The notes under the pieces were generated by a model. It was not told where the DNA came from, made no database searches, and saw only the letters and a list, made by a program, of their open reading frames with translations. A stretch of 64,000 nucleotides of DNA, from positions 89,932,740 to 89,996,739 of the forward strand of contig NC_089491.1 of NCBI RefSeq assembly GCF_036850765.1, written 5' to 3'. Source of the DNA: Saccopteryx bilineata (taxonomy: Eukaryota; Chordata; Mammalia; Chiroptera; Emballonuridae). Below are positions 45,406-57,037 of the stretch, in pieces. Every line of letters begins with the position of its first letter. Position 1 is the stretch's first letter. A program made the position numbers and the translations under genes.

Positions 45406-47240
45406 AGCACTTGGTATGAAGATGTTAAATAGTATACCAACTTTTTCATAATATAATTCTTCCCTGAATTTGTCTTCTCCTCACTGAGGCTCAACAACCT
45501 GTGGGGCAGGATGGTGTAAGGCAAAATGTAAGAGCTCAAAAAAAAAAAAAAACAAAAAAACCCCAAACATTCTGACTTTAAAGAGGTTGGACCATGCCTT
45601 AACTTTCTCTTTCTAATTTTCTTCTGTTAACTCCTTTTAAAGCTTTCAGTTATCTTTCTTAGATTCAAATGTGTTAATTTTATTAAAAGGCTGACCCAGT
45701 CAATTTCTGGACATCAAATTCCGTGATAAGTTTTGATCTGTGGAGGTTTTCTGTGCCAAGTTTACCATCTCCTCGGTCAAAGCCTTGAGCATTCACACAT
45801 TTGTATGGAGCTGGTACTTCTATTTAGCCACCTCAGGCTAGCCAAGAGCAGGGTCTTTATCCATTAATTCAAATGGTCTAGGAAAATAGCCTCAAGGACT
45901 TGCCAGGCAATTTCTGGTTGTGCAGGACAGAGTTGTTTATTACTGTGCTGGGGGTTGGTTTTCATCCCCTTCCTCATTCACTTTTCTGGCCCTTGGGGCT
46001 AAAGGTATTCCATTTACCACACACACATCCCTGATTGTGGTTACTTTTTGGAGTGGGGCTGGGAGAGAGAAGGGAGATAAGGGAAGAGTATCAGAGGGAC
46101 TTTCAAATACAAAGTTAACATTCATTCTTTAACTTGGTAATGGTTCCCTGAATGTTGGTTTTACTGTTGTTTTTTATTCTCTTCAACACAACACTTCTTT
46201 TATGTACGTTAACATACAATTTTTTCAGAAAAAGTGGAAATTGAAAGCCTCCTAAATATTATCCTTCTCCTTGCCATCTTATTTCTCCATTCAATTCCTG
46301 CATTCAAAATGCAGCTATCCAAGATTTCTAAAACTTAATATTGGAAAGGTCATTTGGTGATGCCCCCAGCTAGTCAGCATAGTTTTCAAACTACCGATTC
46401 TTAGGATTCTGCCAGAGGAGCCTCAAGCAGCACCCCAAGGGACAGAGGGAAGTCAGCAGTTGAAGTCTGGGCTCATCACCTTTTTTAACCACATTTGATT
46501 CTGTCTTACATATTAATATTTTGGGTAAAAAAAGTGGTTACTGAATCAGAACCAGGAGGTCAGAATAGCTATTTTCTAGGTTTTAAAGGATATTAAATAA
46601 AATTAGCCTGATGTTTATGCCTCAAAGGAAGAGTGAGAATAATGGGTAAAGTTTCCTGGGAGGTAGGTTTTAGTTTGCTACAAGCAGGGTGACCATACTC
46701 TACCCTTTGCTTGAGGCCACCCAAGTTTATGCCTTTCTGCCTGATGTCCCCACAAAATTACTAACAGCACCTCCTTTCACTCTCTAAGTGTACCACTGGA
46801 TGATAAATTATAAGGTCACCTTAGTTATAAAGACTATTTTCCTGACAACTATATCTAATATTACACAAGACTGGTTTCGGAAGCTGAAGCAGGAAATGAA
46901 ATAAATGAAGAGGACCAACTTAGGGAGCTTATCTGTTGTTTTCACAGTTTTTTTTAAAGCAGACTTTCTTCCTGATTCTTTAACCAGTTCTCCTGAGGCA
47001 GAATTTGCAGTTCATCACCCTGGTGGTACTCCGCTCTTTTTTTTTTTTTTCCCAGAGTCTCCAGAAATAAAAATAATATTTCCAATGTGGTCCACTCAGG
47101 GCGGATTGAAGAGACTGTTAGAATTATAGAATGTCTGTATTAGAAGGAAACAAAAGATTGTCAAACTCATTCCAATAAAAATATGAGCATGGTGAACTGC
47201 TGTTGAGTAGTTATGCAAGAATCACTAGGGAAGTTTAACG
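45406..47240. other. Unassigned DNA
   Basis: No gene or clear repeat. Homopolymer tracts occur at 45540-45552 (A) and 47038-47051 (T). Short frames have no domains. Confidence 0.4.
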
Positions 47241-47255
47241 TGCATCTAAATTTCT
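47241..47255. repeat. Left target-site duplication of L1 copy D
   Basis: tgcatctaaatttct, repeated exactly at 52929-52943. Confidence 0.95.
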
Positions 47256-47531
47256 TTTTTTTTTTTTTTAATAAATTTTTATTAATGGTAATGGGATGAC
47301 ATTAATAAATCAGGGTACATATATTCAAAGAAAACATGTCTAGGTTATTTTGTCATCAAATTATGTTGCAAACCCCTCGCCCAAAGTCAGATTGTCCTCC
47401 GTCACCTTCCATCTAGTTCTCTGTGCCCCTCCCCCTCCCCCTAACTCTCTCCCTCCCTCCCTCCCATGTCCTCCCTCCCCCCCCACCCTTGGTAACCACC
47501 ACACTCTTGTCCATGTCTCTTAGTCTCATTT

Positions 47532-50500
47532 TTATGTTCCACCAATGTATGGAATCATGTAGTTCTTGTTTTTTTCTGATTTGCTTATTTCACTCCTTAT
47601 AATGTTATCAAGATCCAATCATTTTGCTGTAAATAATCTGATGTCATCATTTCTTATGGCTGAGTAGTATTCCATAGTGTATATGTGCCACATCTTCTTT
47701 ATCCAGTCTTCTATTGAAGGGCTTTTTGGTTGTTTCCATGTCTTGGCCACTGTGAACAGTGCTGCAATGAACATGGAGCTACATGTGTCTTCACGTATCA
47801 ATGTTTCTGAGGTTTTGGGGTATATACCCAGTAGAGGGATTGCTGGGTCATAAGGTAGTTCTATTTGCAGTTTTTTGAGGAACCACCATACTTTCCTCCA
47901 TAATGGTTGTACTACTTTACAGTCCCACCAACAGTGAATGAGGGTTCCTTTTTCTCCACAGCCTCTCCAACATTTGCTATTACCCATCTTGTTGATAATA
48001 GCTAATCTAACAGGAGTGAGGTGGTATCTCATTGTAGTTTTGATTTGCATTTCTCTAATAACTAATGAAGCTGAGCATCTTTTCATATATCTGTTGGCCA
48101 TTTGTATCTCTTCCTGGGAGAAGTGTCTGTTCATGTCCTCTTCCCATTTTTTTATTGGATTGTTTGTTTGTTTGTTGTTGAGTTTTATGAGTTCTTTGTA
48201 AATTTTAGATATTAGGCCCTTATCTGAGCTGTTGTTTGAAAATATCAGTTCCCATATAGTTGGCTGTCTGTTTATTTTGATGTCAGTTTCTCTTGCTGAG
48301 CAAAAACTTTTAATTCTGATGTAGTCCCATTCATTTATCTTTGCCTTCACTTCTCTTGCCAATGGAGTCAAGTTCATAAAATGTTCTTTAAAACCCAGGT
48401 CCATGATTTTAGTACCTATGTCTTCTTCTATGTACTTTATTGTTTCAGGTCTTATATTTAGGTCTTTGATCCATTTTGAATTAATTTTAGTACACGGGGA
48501 CAGGCTGTAGTCGAGTTTCATTCTTTTGCATGTGGCTTTCCAACTTTCTCAACACCATTTGTTGAAGAGGCTTTCTTTTCTCCATTGTGTGTTGTTGGCC
48601 CCTTTATCAAAGATTATTTGACCATATATATGTGGTTTTATTTCTGAGCTTTCTATTCTGTTCCATTGGTCTGAGTGTCTATTTTTTTGCCAATACCATG
48701 CTGTTTTGATTATCGTGGCCCTATAACATAGTTTAAAGTCAGGTATTGTAATGCCCCCAGCTTCATTCTTTTTCCTTAGGATTGTTTTGGCTATTCGGGG
48801 TTTTTTATAGTTCCATATAAATCTGATGATTTTTTGTTCCATTTCTTTAAAAAATCTCATAGGGATTTTGATGGGAATTGCATTAAATTTGTATATTGCT
48901 TTGGGTAATATGGCCATTTTGATTATATTTATTCTTCCTATCCAAGAACAAGGAATATTTTTCCATCTCATTGTATCTTTTCCGATTTCCCTTAACAATG
49001 CTTTGTAATTTTCATTATATAGGTCCTTTACGTTCTTTGTTATGTTTATTCCTAGGTATTTTATTTTTTTTGTTGCAATCGTGAAGGGGATTATTTTTTT
49101 GAGTTCGTTTTCTAATATTTCATTGTTGGCATATAGAAAGGCTATGGACTTTTGTATGTTAATTTTGTATCCTGCGACCTTACTGTATTGGTTTATTGTT
49201 TCTAATAATCTTTTTGTGGAGTCCTTCGGGTTTTCGATGTATAGGATCATATCATCAGCAAAAAGTGATAGCTTTACTTCTTCTTTTCCGATATGGATGC
49301 CTTTTATTTCTTTGTCTTGTCTGATTGCTCTGGCCAGAACTTCTAGCACCACGTTGAATAAGAGTGGAGAGAGTGGACAACCCTGTCTTGTTCCTGATTT
49401 AAGGCGGAAAGTCCTCAGTTTTATGCCGTTTAATAGGATGTTGGCTGATGGTTTATCATATATGGCCTTTATCATGTTGAGATATTTTCCTTCTATACCC
49501 ATTTTGTTGAGAGTCTTAAACATAAAATTGTGTTGTATTTTATCAAAAGCCTTTTCTGCATCTATTGATAAGATCATGTGGTTTTTGTTCTTTGTTTTGT
49601 TGATATGGTGTATTACGTTAACCGTTTTGCGTATGTTGAACCATCCTTGAGATTCTGGGATGAATCCCACTTGATCATGATGTATTATTTTTTAATATGT
49701 TGTTGTATTCGGTTTGCCAGTATTTTGTTTAGTATTTTAGCATCTGTATTCATTAGAGATATTGGTCTGTAGTTTTCTTTCTTTGTGCCATCCTTGCCAG
49801 GTTTTGGTATGAGGGTTATGTTGGCCTCATAAAATGTGTTTGGAAGTATTGCTTCTTCTTCAATTTTTTGGAAGACTTTGAGTAGAATAGGAACCAAGTC
49901 TTCTTTGAATGTTTGATAGAACTCACTAGTATAACCATCTGGGCCTGGACTTTTATTTTTGGGGAGATTTTTAATAGTTTTTTTCTATTTCCTCCCTGCT
50001 GATTGGTCTGTTTAGGCTTTCTGCTTCTTCATGACTCAGTCTAGGAAGGTTGTATTGTTCTAGGAATTTATCCATTTCTTCTAGATTGTTGTATTTGGTG
50101 GCATATAATTTTTCATAGTATTCTACAATAATTCTTTGTATTTCTATGATGTCTGTGGTGATCTCTCCTCTTTCATTTTGGATTTTATTTATTTGAGTCC
50201 TGTGTCTTTTTTCCTTGGTGAGTCTTGCCAAGGGTTTGTCAATTTTGTTGATCTTTTCAAAGAACCAGCTCCTTGTTTTATTGATTTTTTCTATAGTTTT
50301 TCTGTTCTCTATTTCATTTATTTCTGCTCTGATTTTTATTATCTCCTTTCTTCGGCTGGTTTTGGGTTGTCTTTGTTCTTCTTTTTCTAGTTCCTTAAGG
50401 TGTGAAGTTAAGTGGTTTACTTCGGCTCTCTCTTGTTTGTTCATATAGGCCTGAAGTGATATGAACTTTCCTCTTATTACTGCTTTTCCTGCATCCCAGA

Positions 50501-51359
50501 GATTCTGATATGTCGTATTTTCATTTTCATTTGTCTGTATATGTCTTTTGATTTCTGCGCTTATTTCTTCTTTGACCCATTCATTTTTTAGAAGTATGTT
50601 GTTTAGTTTCCACATTTTTGTGGGTTTTTCCCCCTCTTTTTTGCAGTTGAATTCTAGTTTCAAGGCTTTATGATCAGAAAATATGCTTGGTACAATTTCA
50701 ATTTTTCTAAATTTGCTGATATTGTCTTTGTGGCCCAACATATGGTCAATTCTTGAGAATGTTCCATGTACACTAGAGAAAAATGTATACTCTGTCGCTT
50801 TGGGATGAAGTATCCTGTAGATGTCTATCATATCCAGGTGTTCTAGTATTTCGTTTGAGGCCACTATATCTTTATTGATTCTCTGTTTGGATGACCGATC
50901 TAGAGCCGTCAGCGGTGTATTGAGGTCTCCAAGTATGATTGTATTTTTGTCAGTTTTTGTTTTAAGGTCAATAAGTAGCTGTCTTATATATTTTGGTGCT
51001 CCTTGGTTTGGTGCATATATATTAAGGATTGTTATGTCTTCTTGATTCAACTTCCCCTTAATCATTGTGAAATGACCATTTTTGTCTCTGAGTACTTTTT
51101 CTGTCTTGTAGTCAGCATTATTAGATATAAGTATTGCTACACCTGCTTTTTTTTGGGTGTTGTTTGCTTGGAGTATTGTTTTCCAGCCTTTCACTTTGAA
51201 TTTGTTTTTATCCTTGTTGCTTAGATGTGTTTCTTGTAGGCAGCATATAGTTGGATTTTCTTTTTTAATCCATTCTGCTACTCTGTGTCTTTTTATTGGT
51301 AAGTTTAATCCATTTACATTTAGTGTAATTATTGACACTTGTGGGTTCCCTACTGCCAT
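47532..51359 (-). pseudogene. L1-ORF2: L1 ORF2 of copy D, frameshifted
   Basis: Starts at the ATG at 51359 ([11 protein letters not shown]) and shows the endonuclease, reverse transcriptase (FADD) and zinc-knuckle segments. One extra T near 49978-49984 and one missing T near 49688-49694 shift the frame out and back. In-frame stops fall at 48549-48551 (after LFNKWC) and 47619-47621 (after FTAK). No functional protein is expected. Confidence 0.92.
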
Positions 51360-51684
51360 TTTATAAATTGCTTTCTGTTAGTTTTGTATGTAGTTTGATT
51401 CTTCTCTTTTGTTTTTCTATCATTTGTTTTTGTTTGTTTGTGTTCCATACTTCTTTCCTCTGTTGCTACCTTTTTTAAGTCAAGTGTTTTTGTGGTGGTT
51501 TTTTTAAGGGTGGTTACCATTAAGTAATGAAAATGGTACCTACCATATTCATTGTAGTACCCTATCTTATAAGTATTTCTGCACTTCATCATCCTTTGCT
51601 ACTGTTAATCTCCATCCTCTCCCCCCTTTTTTTCCTTTGTTGTCACAGTTTAAGTTTGGTTTTATTGTGTTCTTGGTGGAGCTG

Positions 51685-52679
51685 TTACTTGTGGTGTTGT
51701 TTTCTTTTGTTCTTTGAATCTGGTTGGAAAACCCCCCTTAGTATTTCCTGGAGTGGGGGCTTTCTGTTGATAAATTCTCTCATCTTTTCTGTATTTGTGA
51801 ATGTTTTTATATCTCCTTCATACTTGAAGGATAGCTTTGATGGGTATAGTATTCTTGGCTGAAAGTTCCTCTCTTTCAGGGCTTTAAATATTGGGGTCCA
51901 CTCTCTTCTAGCTTGTAGAGTTTCTGCTGAGAAATCTGATGATAATCTAATAGGCCTTCCTTTATATGTTGTACTCTTCTTTTCCCTGGCTGCCTTGAGA
52001 ATTTTTTCTTTGTCATTGGTTTGTGTCATCTTTATTATGATGTGCCTTGGAGTGGGTTTGTTGGGGTTAAGAAAACTTGGTGTTCTCTTTGCTTCTTGAA
52101 TTTGAGGCTTTAGTTCCTTCCACAGGCTTGGGAAGTTCTCGTCTATTATTTGTTTGAGTATATTCTCCATTCCATTTTCTTTCTCTTCTCTCTCTGATAT
52201 ACCTATTATTCTTATGTTATTCTTTCTGATGGAGTCAGACAATTCCTGTAGGGCTTTCTCGTTTTTTATTATTTTTGAGTCTCTTTCTTCTTCTCTCTGT
52301 TGTGCCTCAAGTTGTTTGTCTTCTATTTCACTAATCCTATCTTCAATCTGGGCTGTTCTGTTAGCTAAGCTTGTTACCTCATTTTTCAGCTCGTGAATTG
52401 AGTTTTTCATTTCTGTTTGATTTGTTTTTATAGTTTCAATTTCCTTGGTAATATATTCTTTGTGTTCATTGAGTTGTTTTCTGATCTCCCTATATTGCCT
52501 TTCTGTGTTTTCTTGTATATCTCTGAGTATTTTTAAATTTCTATTTTAAATTCTCTGTCATTTAGCTCCAAGGCTTCCAATATGTTAAGTCTTTTCTCCA
52601 TAGATTTTTCCACATCTATTTGTGTTACCTCTCTTTCTTTTGTATCCATAATATTCGATTTCCTCTTTCTTATCGGCAT
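51685..52679 (-). pseudogene. L1-ORF1: L1 ORF1 of copy D, one frameshift
   Basis: The ATG at 52679 and N-terminal sequence match copy B. A single-base loss near 52535 (taaatttct against taagatttct in B) breaks the frame in the coiled-coil region. The last 241 codons, from MKNSIHELKNEV, are open and cover the RRM-like and C-terminal domains. Confidence 0.9.
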
Positions 52680-52928
52680 CTGAGGGTGGTCTTATTGATA
52701 GCTCGCAGGCGCACTCCCTCGCGGCTTGAATGAGCGTCGCTGCTGCGGTAGCTTCCTCCACACCCTTGCCTCTCAGATTCAAGTGATAACAGTCCTTTTG
52801 CTTTCAGTTTGTGTGGAACTCCGGAATGCTCCGAGGATAAATTTTTCTGTTTCTAGTTGATAAATTTGTTGTGATTTAGGGGAGAGCTGTCAGACGCGCT
52901 TCTCACGGCGCCATTTCCGTGACGTCAC
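52680..52928 (-). promoter_or_regulatory. Shortened 5' UTR of copy D with splice-like junction
   Basis: The sense strand runs from the 5' end (CRE palindrome 52920-52927, YY1-like site 52907-52919) for 225 nt to 52704. It then jumps at 52704/52703 straight to the 24 nt before the ORF1 ATG. The GC-rich tandem zone and the pyrimidine zone of copies B and E are absent. Confidence 0.9.
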
Positions 52929-52943
52929 TGCATCTAAATTTCT
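52929..52943. repeat. Right target-site duplication of L1 copy D
   Basis: Exact copy of 47241-47255. Confidence 0.95.
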
Positions 52944-53330
52944 AGACCTGTCCTCAGGAACTCTTATTAGGTCACTCTGGAATAAAACCTGGGAAGCTGA
53001 ATTTTAACACTATTTTCATTGATCCTATTATGTGGCCATTATGGAATATCCCCAGGGTGCCCACTGGTCCCCAAATTGTGGGCCATAACTCCTAAGAATA
53101 AGTGGGATATGTAATTATTTTAGTTATTCTAAAAGCTTGTTTTTCTTATCAAATTATTATCACTTGTCTTTCTTATATTTATTATTTATCAAGTCTATAG
53201 AACTATTGTGACTAATAAAATGTGTGTTTAAAAGTTATCCAATCCATAATAGCCATTTGTCTTTTTTTTTTTTCAATAAACATATACTACTGAGAACATA
53301 AGCTTTATCATGTATATATCTGGTACTTTG
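52944..53330. other. Spacer between the two head-to-head L1s
   Basis: Unassigned AT-rich host DNA; no gene or repeat recognised. It separates the 5' end of copy D from the hAT element that hosts copy E. Confidence 0.45.
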
Positions 53331-53338
53331 CTTTAGTT
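53331..53338. repeat. Left 8-bp TSD of hAT element
   Basis: ctttagtt, repeated exactly at 61392-61399. An 8-bp duplication is the hAT superfamily hallmark. Confidence 0.93.
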
Positions 53339-53410
53339 CAGGGGTCCCCAAACTTTTTACACAGGGGGCCAGTTCACTGTCCCTCAGACTGTTGGAGGGC
53401 CGGACTATAA

Positions 53411-53424
53411 AAAAAAATTATGAA
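53411..53424. repeat. Left TSD of L1 copy E
   Basis: aaaaaaattatgaa, repeated at 61132-61145. The A-run merges with the poly(A) tail at the right side, so the duplication length is approximate. Confidence 0.8.
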
Positions 53425-55723
53425 AAGACGTCACGGAAATGGCGCCGTGAGCAGCACGTCCGACAGATCTCCCCAAAATCTCATGAAATTTATCAACTAG
53501 AAACAGAAAAATTTATCCTCGGAGCATTCCGGAGTTCCACATACACACTGAAAGTGAAAGGATTGTTGCCGAGGAGGGAGTACACCTGTGGTGAGTCAAC
53601 CCACACGTGCAACTGCCCGCCCACACTCGGGGTGCGGCACTGGCAGCAGCTAGTGTACTCTGAGAAACCGCGCACGCGCCCCGTGCCGCCCGCAGTCCGG
53701 AGGGTCCCGGACACCGGGGTGCACTGAGAAACCACGCGCGTGCCCCGTGCCGCCGCCCGGAGGGTCCCGGCCAACCAGCGTGCACTGAGAAACCGCGCCC
53801 GCACCCGCCCCAAGCCGCGGTCCGGGAGGGTCATCAAGCCTGTCTTTCCTAGTCGGGAGATTCTCTCCATGGGCGGGGCACCTCACCCAGCCATTCAAGC
53901 TAACAATCAAGCGGTGAGGGAGGGGGCGCAGGCAGCCTGAAATACTTTCTGGAGCACAGCTGTGGATCCAATCACTGAAATTAGCTTAATCCACGAAATC
54001 TGCGCACCCACGGGGCTCTAATTGATAAGATCTCTCCCAGTTCAGCGATCCAAGACAAGAGGCGTGATATTTTTCAGTGCCTTTCGCTAAAGGGGCGGGG
54101 GCAACTTCTGATTGACAGAGCCTCCATATTCAGGGATATACCTAACAAGAGGGACTTGGCAGATATTAAGATCTATACAGCAAGCAGCGAATAGTGCATC
54201 TTCTTCCCAGCCAAAACAGGCTACAAAGTGTGGAAAGCCTGGGTTGAGTGGTCCAACTGAATTGTAGGCGCAGAACAGTCACCTTGACAACAATCGACTC
54301 CCAGCCCTACCTGATTACGCTGGAGGCTCTGACTGCCAGAGCATTACCCAGAGCCTTGCGCTGAGTGAGGATAGAGTGGGGATCTCCCAACTCTTTGAGC
54401 CTCTTACTCCCCAGACAGAAGCAGTGGCAGCCTCATAGCTGGATCACCAGGCTGCTAATTCAGGAAGGGGAGACTAGGAGAGAGACTCCAAGAAAGCAAA
54501 CTCTCTCATTGTTGGACTCTGCAAACGCCAAGAAGCCTTGACTACCAGAGAGACTAAAGCCAATTATATGACATTGCCATAGAATACCATCAACTGCAAA
54601 TCCTTACCTAAGCATGACACAGGGGCAGAACCTGGGGTACAGAGTCACCGACCAGGAAGAGGGAGAGAAAAGAAAAAGGAAGAAGTTAACCTCTCAAAAT
54701 CAAGAAAAATCCACAGACTTTATAACTTGTTCCACTAGTTCTTTGTTGTCATTGTTTCTTTCTTCTTCCTTATTGCCTTTATTATTATTTGTATTTCCTC
54801 CACCTCGGTCCGTTTATTCTCTGCCCATCTTATGCTACCCTTTTCTTGAACTACAGTACCCATGAGTGTTACATTTTATTTCTTTTCTTCATCGTTACTC
54901 TCCTTTAGGGTTACACTCCAAAACCCTTAACTCTCACTCTCTCCCCTTTTGTTTTTCTTTGTTTTTTTTTTCCTTTCCTTTTTTTCTTCCTTCGTTTCTC
55001 TCTTTTTCTTATTTTTTTCTTTCTATTTGTTTCTTATTTTCTCCTTTTACTTTTCCTCCCATTCAATACTCAATCACAAACAAATTATTTAATTTGGGAC
55101 TCAAGTTTTTTGGGTTTTTTTTTCATTTCTTTTTTTTTTCTTTTTTTCTGCTTCTGTTCTTGGTTTTCCTTTATTTGTTTGTTTTTGTGGCATTTTGGGT
55201 ACTTTTTACATTGCTTTTTAAATCACTAGCATTCCTCCCAACCATTGTATTTAGTCTTCGCTCCACTTAATACAACAGATTTTTACTTATTATTTTTATT
55301 TTTATTTTTTTTTTCTTCTTTAAATATTATTATTTTTTCTCTTCTTTTTTCTGTTTCCCTCTTATCCCTCTCATTATATCGCTTAGTCGACCATCACTTA
55401 CAATCAAATCATTTTATGCTTGTCTAAGATTTTCTCTCTTTTTTTTTTTTTTTGCATTTAGTAGGTCCCTATTCCCTTTTTTGCCCCTTGAACTCTTCAC
55501 CCCAAATCAGGCCCTCTGTTATAGGCAGTTTTTGCTCCATTTAGCATAATATAATTCACAGGTCATCACGATATTTCCCTAAGGAGGTGAGAGGAGGGGA
55601 AGAGAAGAAAGAAAAAAGGGGCAAATAATAAATTATTACTTTTTTTTGTGGAGTATTCTCCTTTTTTTTTCCTTTTTATTCTTTATTAATTCTAATTAAT
55701 ACTATCAACAAGACCACCTTCAG
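53425..55723 (+). promoter_or_regulatory. L1 copy E 5' UTR/internal promoter
   Basis: In order: CRE-like AGACGTCA and YY1-like ATGGCGCC near the 5' end; a donor-like GTGAGT at 53591-53596; three GC-rich tandem units (53653-53832); a mixed zone; and a T/C-rich zone (about 54730-55690) before ORF1. The acceptor-equivalent site reads TTCTAATTAATA, lacking the AG found in copy B. Length (2.3 kb) agrees with copy B. Confidence 0.8.
53653..53832 (+). repeat. Three GC-rich tandem units in the copy E 5' UTR
   Basis: Units start at 53653, 53719 and 53780, each with a 'gtgcactgagaaaccgcg'-like start and a 'gtccggagggtcccgg'-like end. Lengths are about 66, 61 and 53 bp. They are CpG-rich. Copy B has different repeats at the equivalent position. 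Confidence 0.85.
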
Positions 55724-56709
55724 ATGCCAATAAGAAAAAGGAAATAGAATATTATGTATACAAAAGATAGAGAGGTAACACAAATAGATGTGGAAAAATC
55801 TATGGAGAAAAGATTTAATATATTGGAAGCCTTGGAGCCAAATGACAGAGAATTTAAAATAGAAATCTTAAAAATACTCAGAGATATACAAGAAAGACAA
55901 TTTAGGGAAATCAGAAAACAACTCAACGATCACAAAGAATATATTACCAAGGAAATTGAAACTATAAAAACAAATCAAACAGAATGAAACACTCAATTCA
56001 TGAGCTGCAAAACGAGGTAACAAGCTTAGCTAATAGAACAGCCCAGATTGAAGATAGGATTAGTGAAATAGAAGACAAACAACTTGAGGCACAACAGAGA
56101 GAAGAAGAAAGAGACTCAAAAATAATAAAAAACGAGAAAGCCCTACAAGAATTGTCTGACTCCATCAGAAAGAATAACATAAGAATAATAGGTATATCAG
56201 AGGGAGAAGAGAAAGAAAATGGAATGGAGAATATACTCAAACAAATAATAGATGAGAACTTCCCAAGCCTGTGGAAAGAACTAAAGCCTCAAATTCAAGA
56301 AGCAAACAGAACACCAAGTTTTCTTAACCCCAACAAACCCACTCCAAGGCACATCATAATGAAAATAACACAAACCAATGACAAAGAAAAAATTCTCAAG
56401 GTAGCCAGGGAAAAGAAAAATACAACATATAAAGGAAGGCCTATTAGATTATCATCAGATTTCTCAGCAGAAACTCTACAAGCTAGAAGAGAGTGGACCC
56501 CAATATTTAAAGCCCTGAAAGAGAGGAACTTTCAGCCAAGCATACTATACCCATCAAAGCTATCCTTCAAGTACGAAGGAGATATAAAAACATTCACAAA
56601 TACAGAAGAGATGAGAGAATTTATCAACAGAAAGCCCCCACTCCAGGAAATACTAAAGGGGGTTTCCCAACCAGATTCAAAGAACAAAAGAAAACAAAAC
56701 CACAAGTAA
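55724..56709 (+). pseudogene. L1-ORF1: L1 ORF1 of copy E, broken
   Basis: The ATG at 55724 opens MPIRKRK and meets a TAG immediately after. A second break is a one-base loss near 55982-55986 (cagaatgaaa against cagaaatgaaa). The rest, 241 codons from 55984, is open and holds the RRM-like and C-terminal domains. Confidence 0.9.
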
Positions 56710-57037
56710 CAGCTCCACCAAGAACACAATAAAACCAAACTTAAACTGTGACAACAAAAGAAAAAAAAAAGGGGAGAAAAGATGAAGATTAACAGTAGCA
56801 AAGGATGATGAAGCGCAGAAATACTCATAAGAAAGGGTACTACAATGAATATGGTAGGTGCCCTTTTCATTACTTAATGGTAACCGCCCTTGAAAAAACC
56901 ACCACAAAAACACTTGACTTAAAAAAGGTAGCAACAGAAGAAAGAAGTATGGAATACAAACAAATAAAAACAAATGATAGAAAAACAAAAGAGAAGAATC
57001 AAACAAGATACAAAACTAACAGAAAGCAACTTATAAA

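Larger units (their letters stand above)
47256..52928 (-). mobile_element. Young L1 copy D with 5' end but most of 5' UTR missing
   Basis: Reverse-oriented and about 5.7 kb: poly(T) at 47256, 3' UTR, ORF2, ORF1 and only about 249 nt of 5' UTR. The extreme 5' terminus is intact (GTGACGTCACGG on the sense strand) and sits directly against a perfect 15-bp TSD, so it is not 5'-truncated. The missing segment equals the predicted intron of copy B. See the finding on spliced L1. Confidence 0.95.

Noticed and set aside
49042..49650. 202-codon plus-strand frame, with near copies at 20893-21258 and 24356-24721
   Set aside because: Exact antisense of L1 ORF2. The frame is open because ORF2 codon choice leaves few antisense stops; it recurs with every L1 copy and has no independent support.
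53640..53840. Possible CRISPR-like or satellite array
   Set aside because: Only three GC-rich units inside an L1 5' UTR with no spacers; part of the L1 promoter region.
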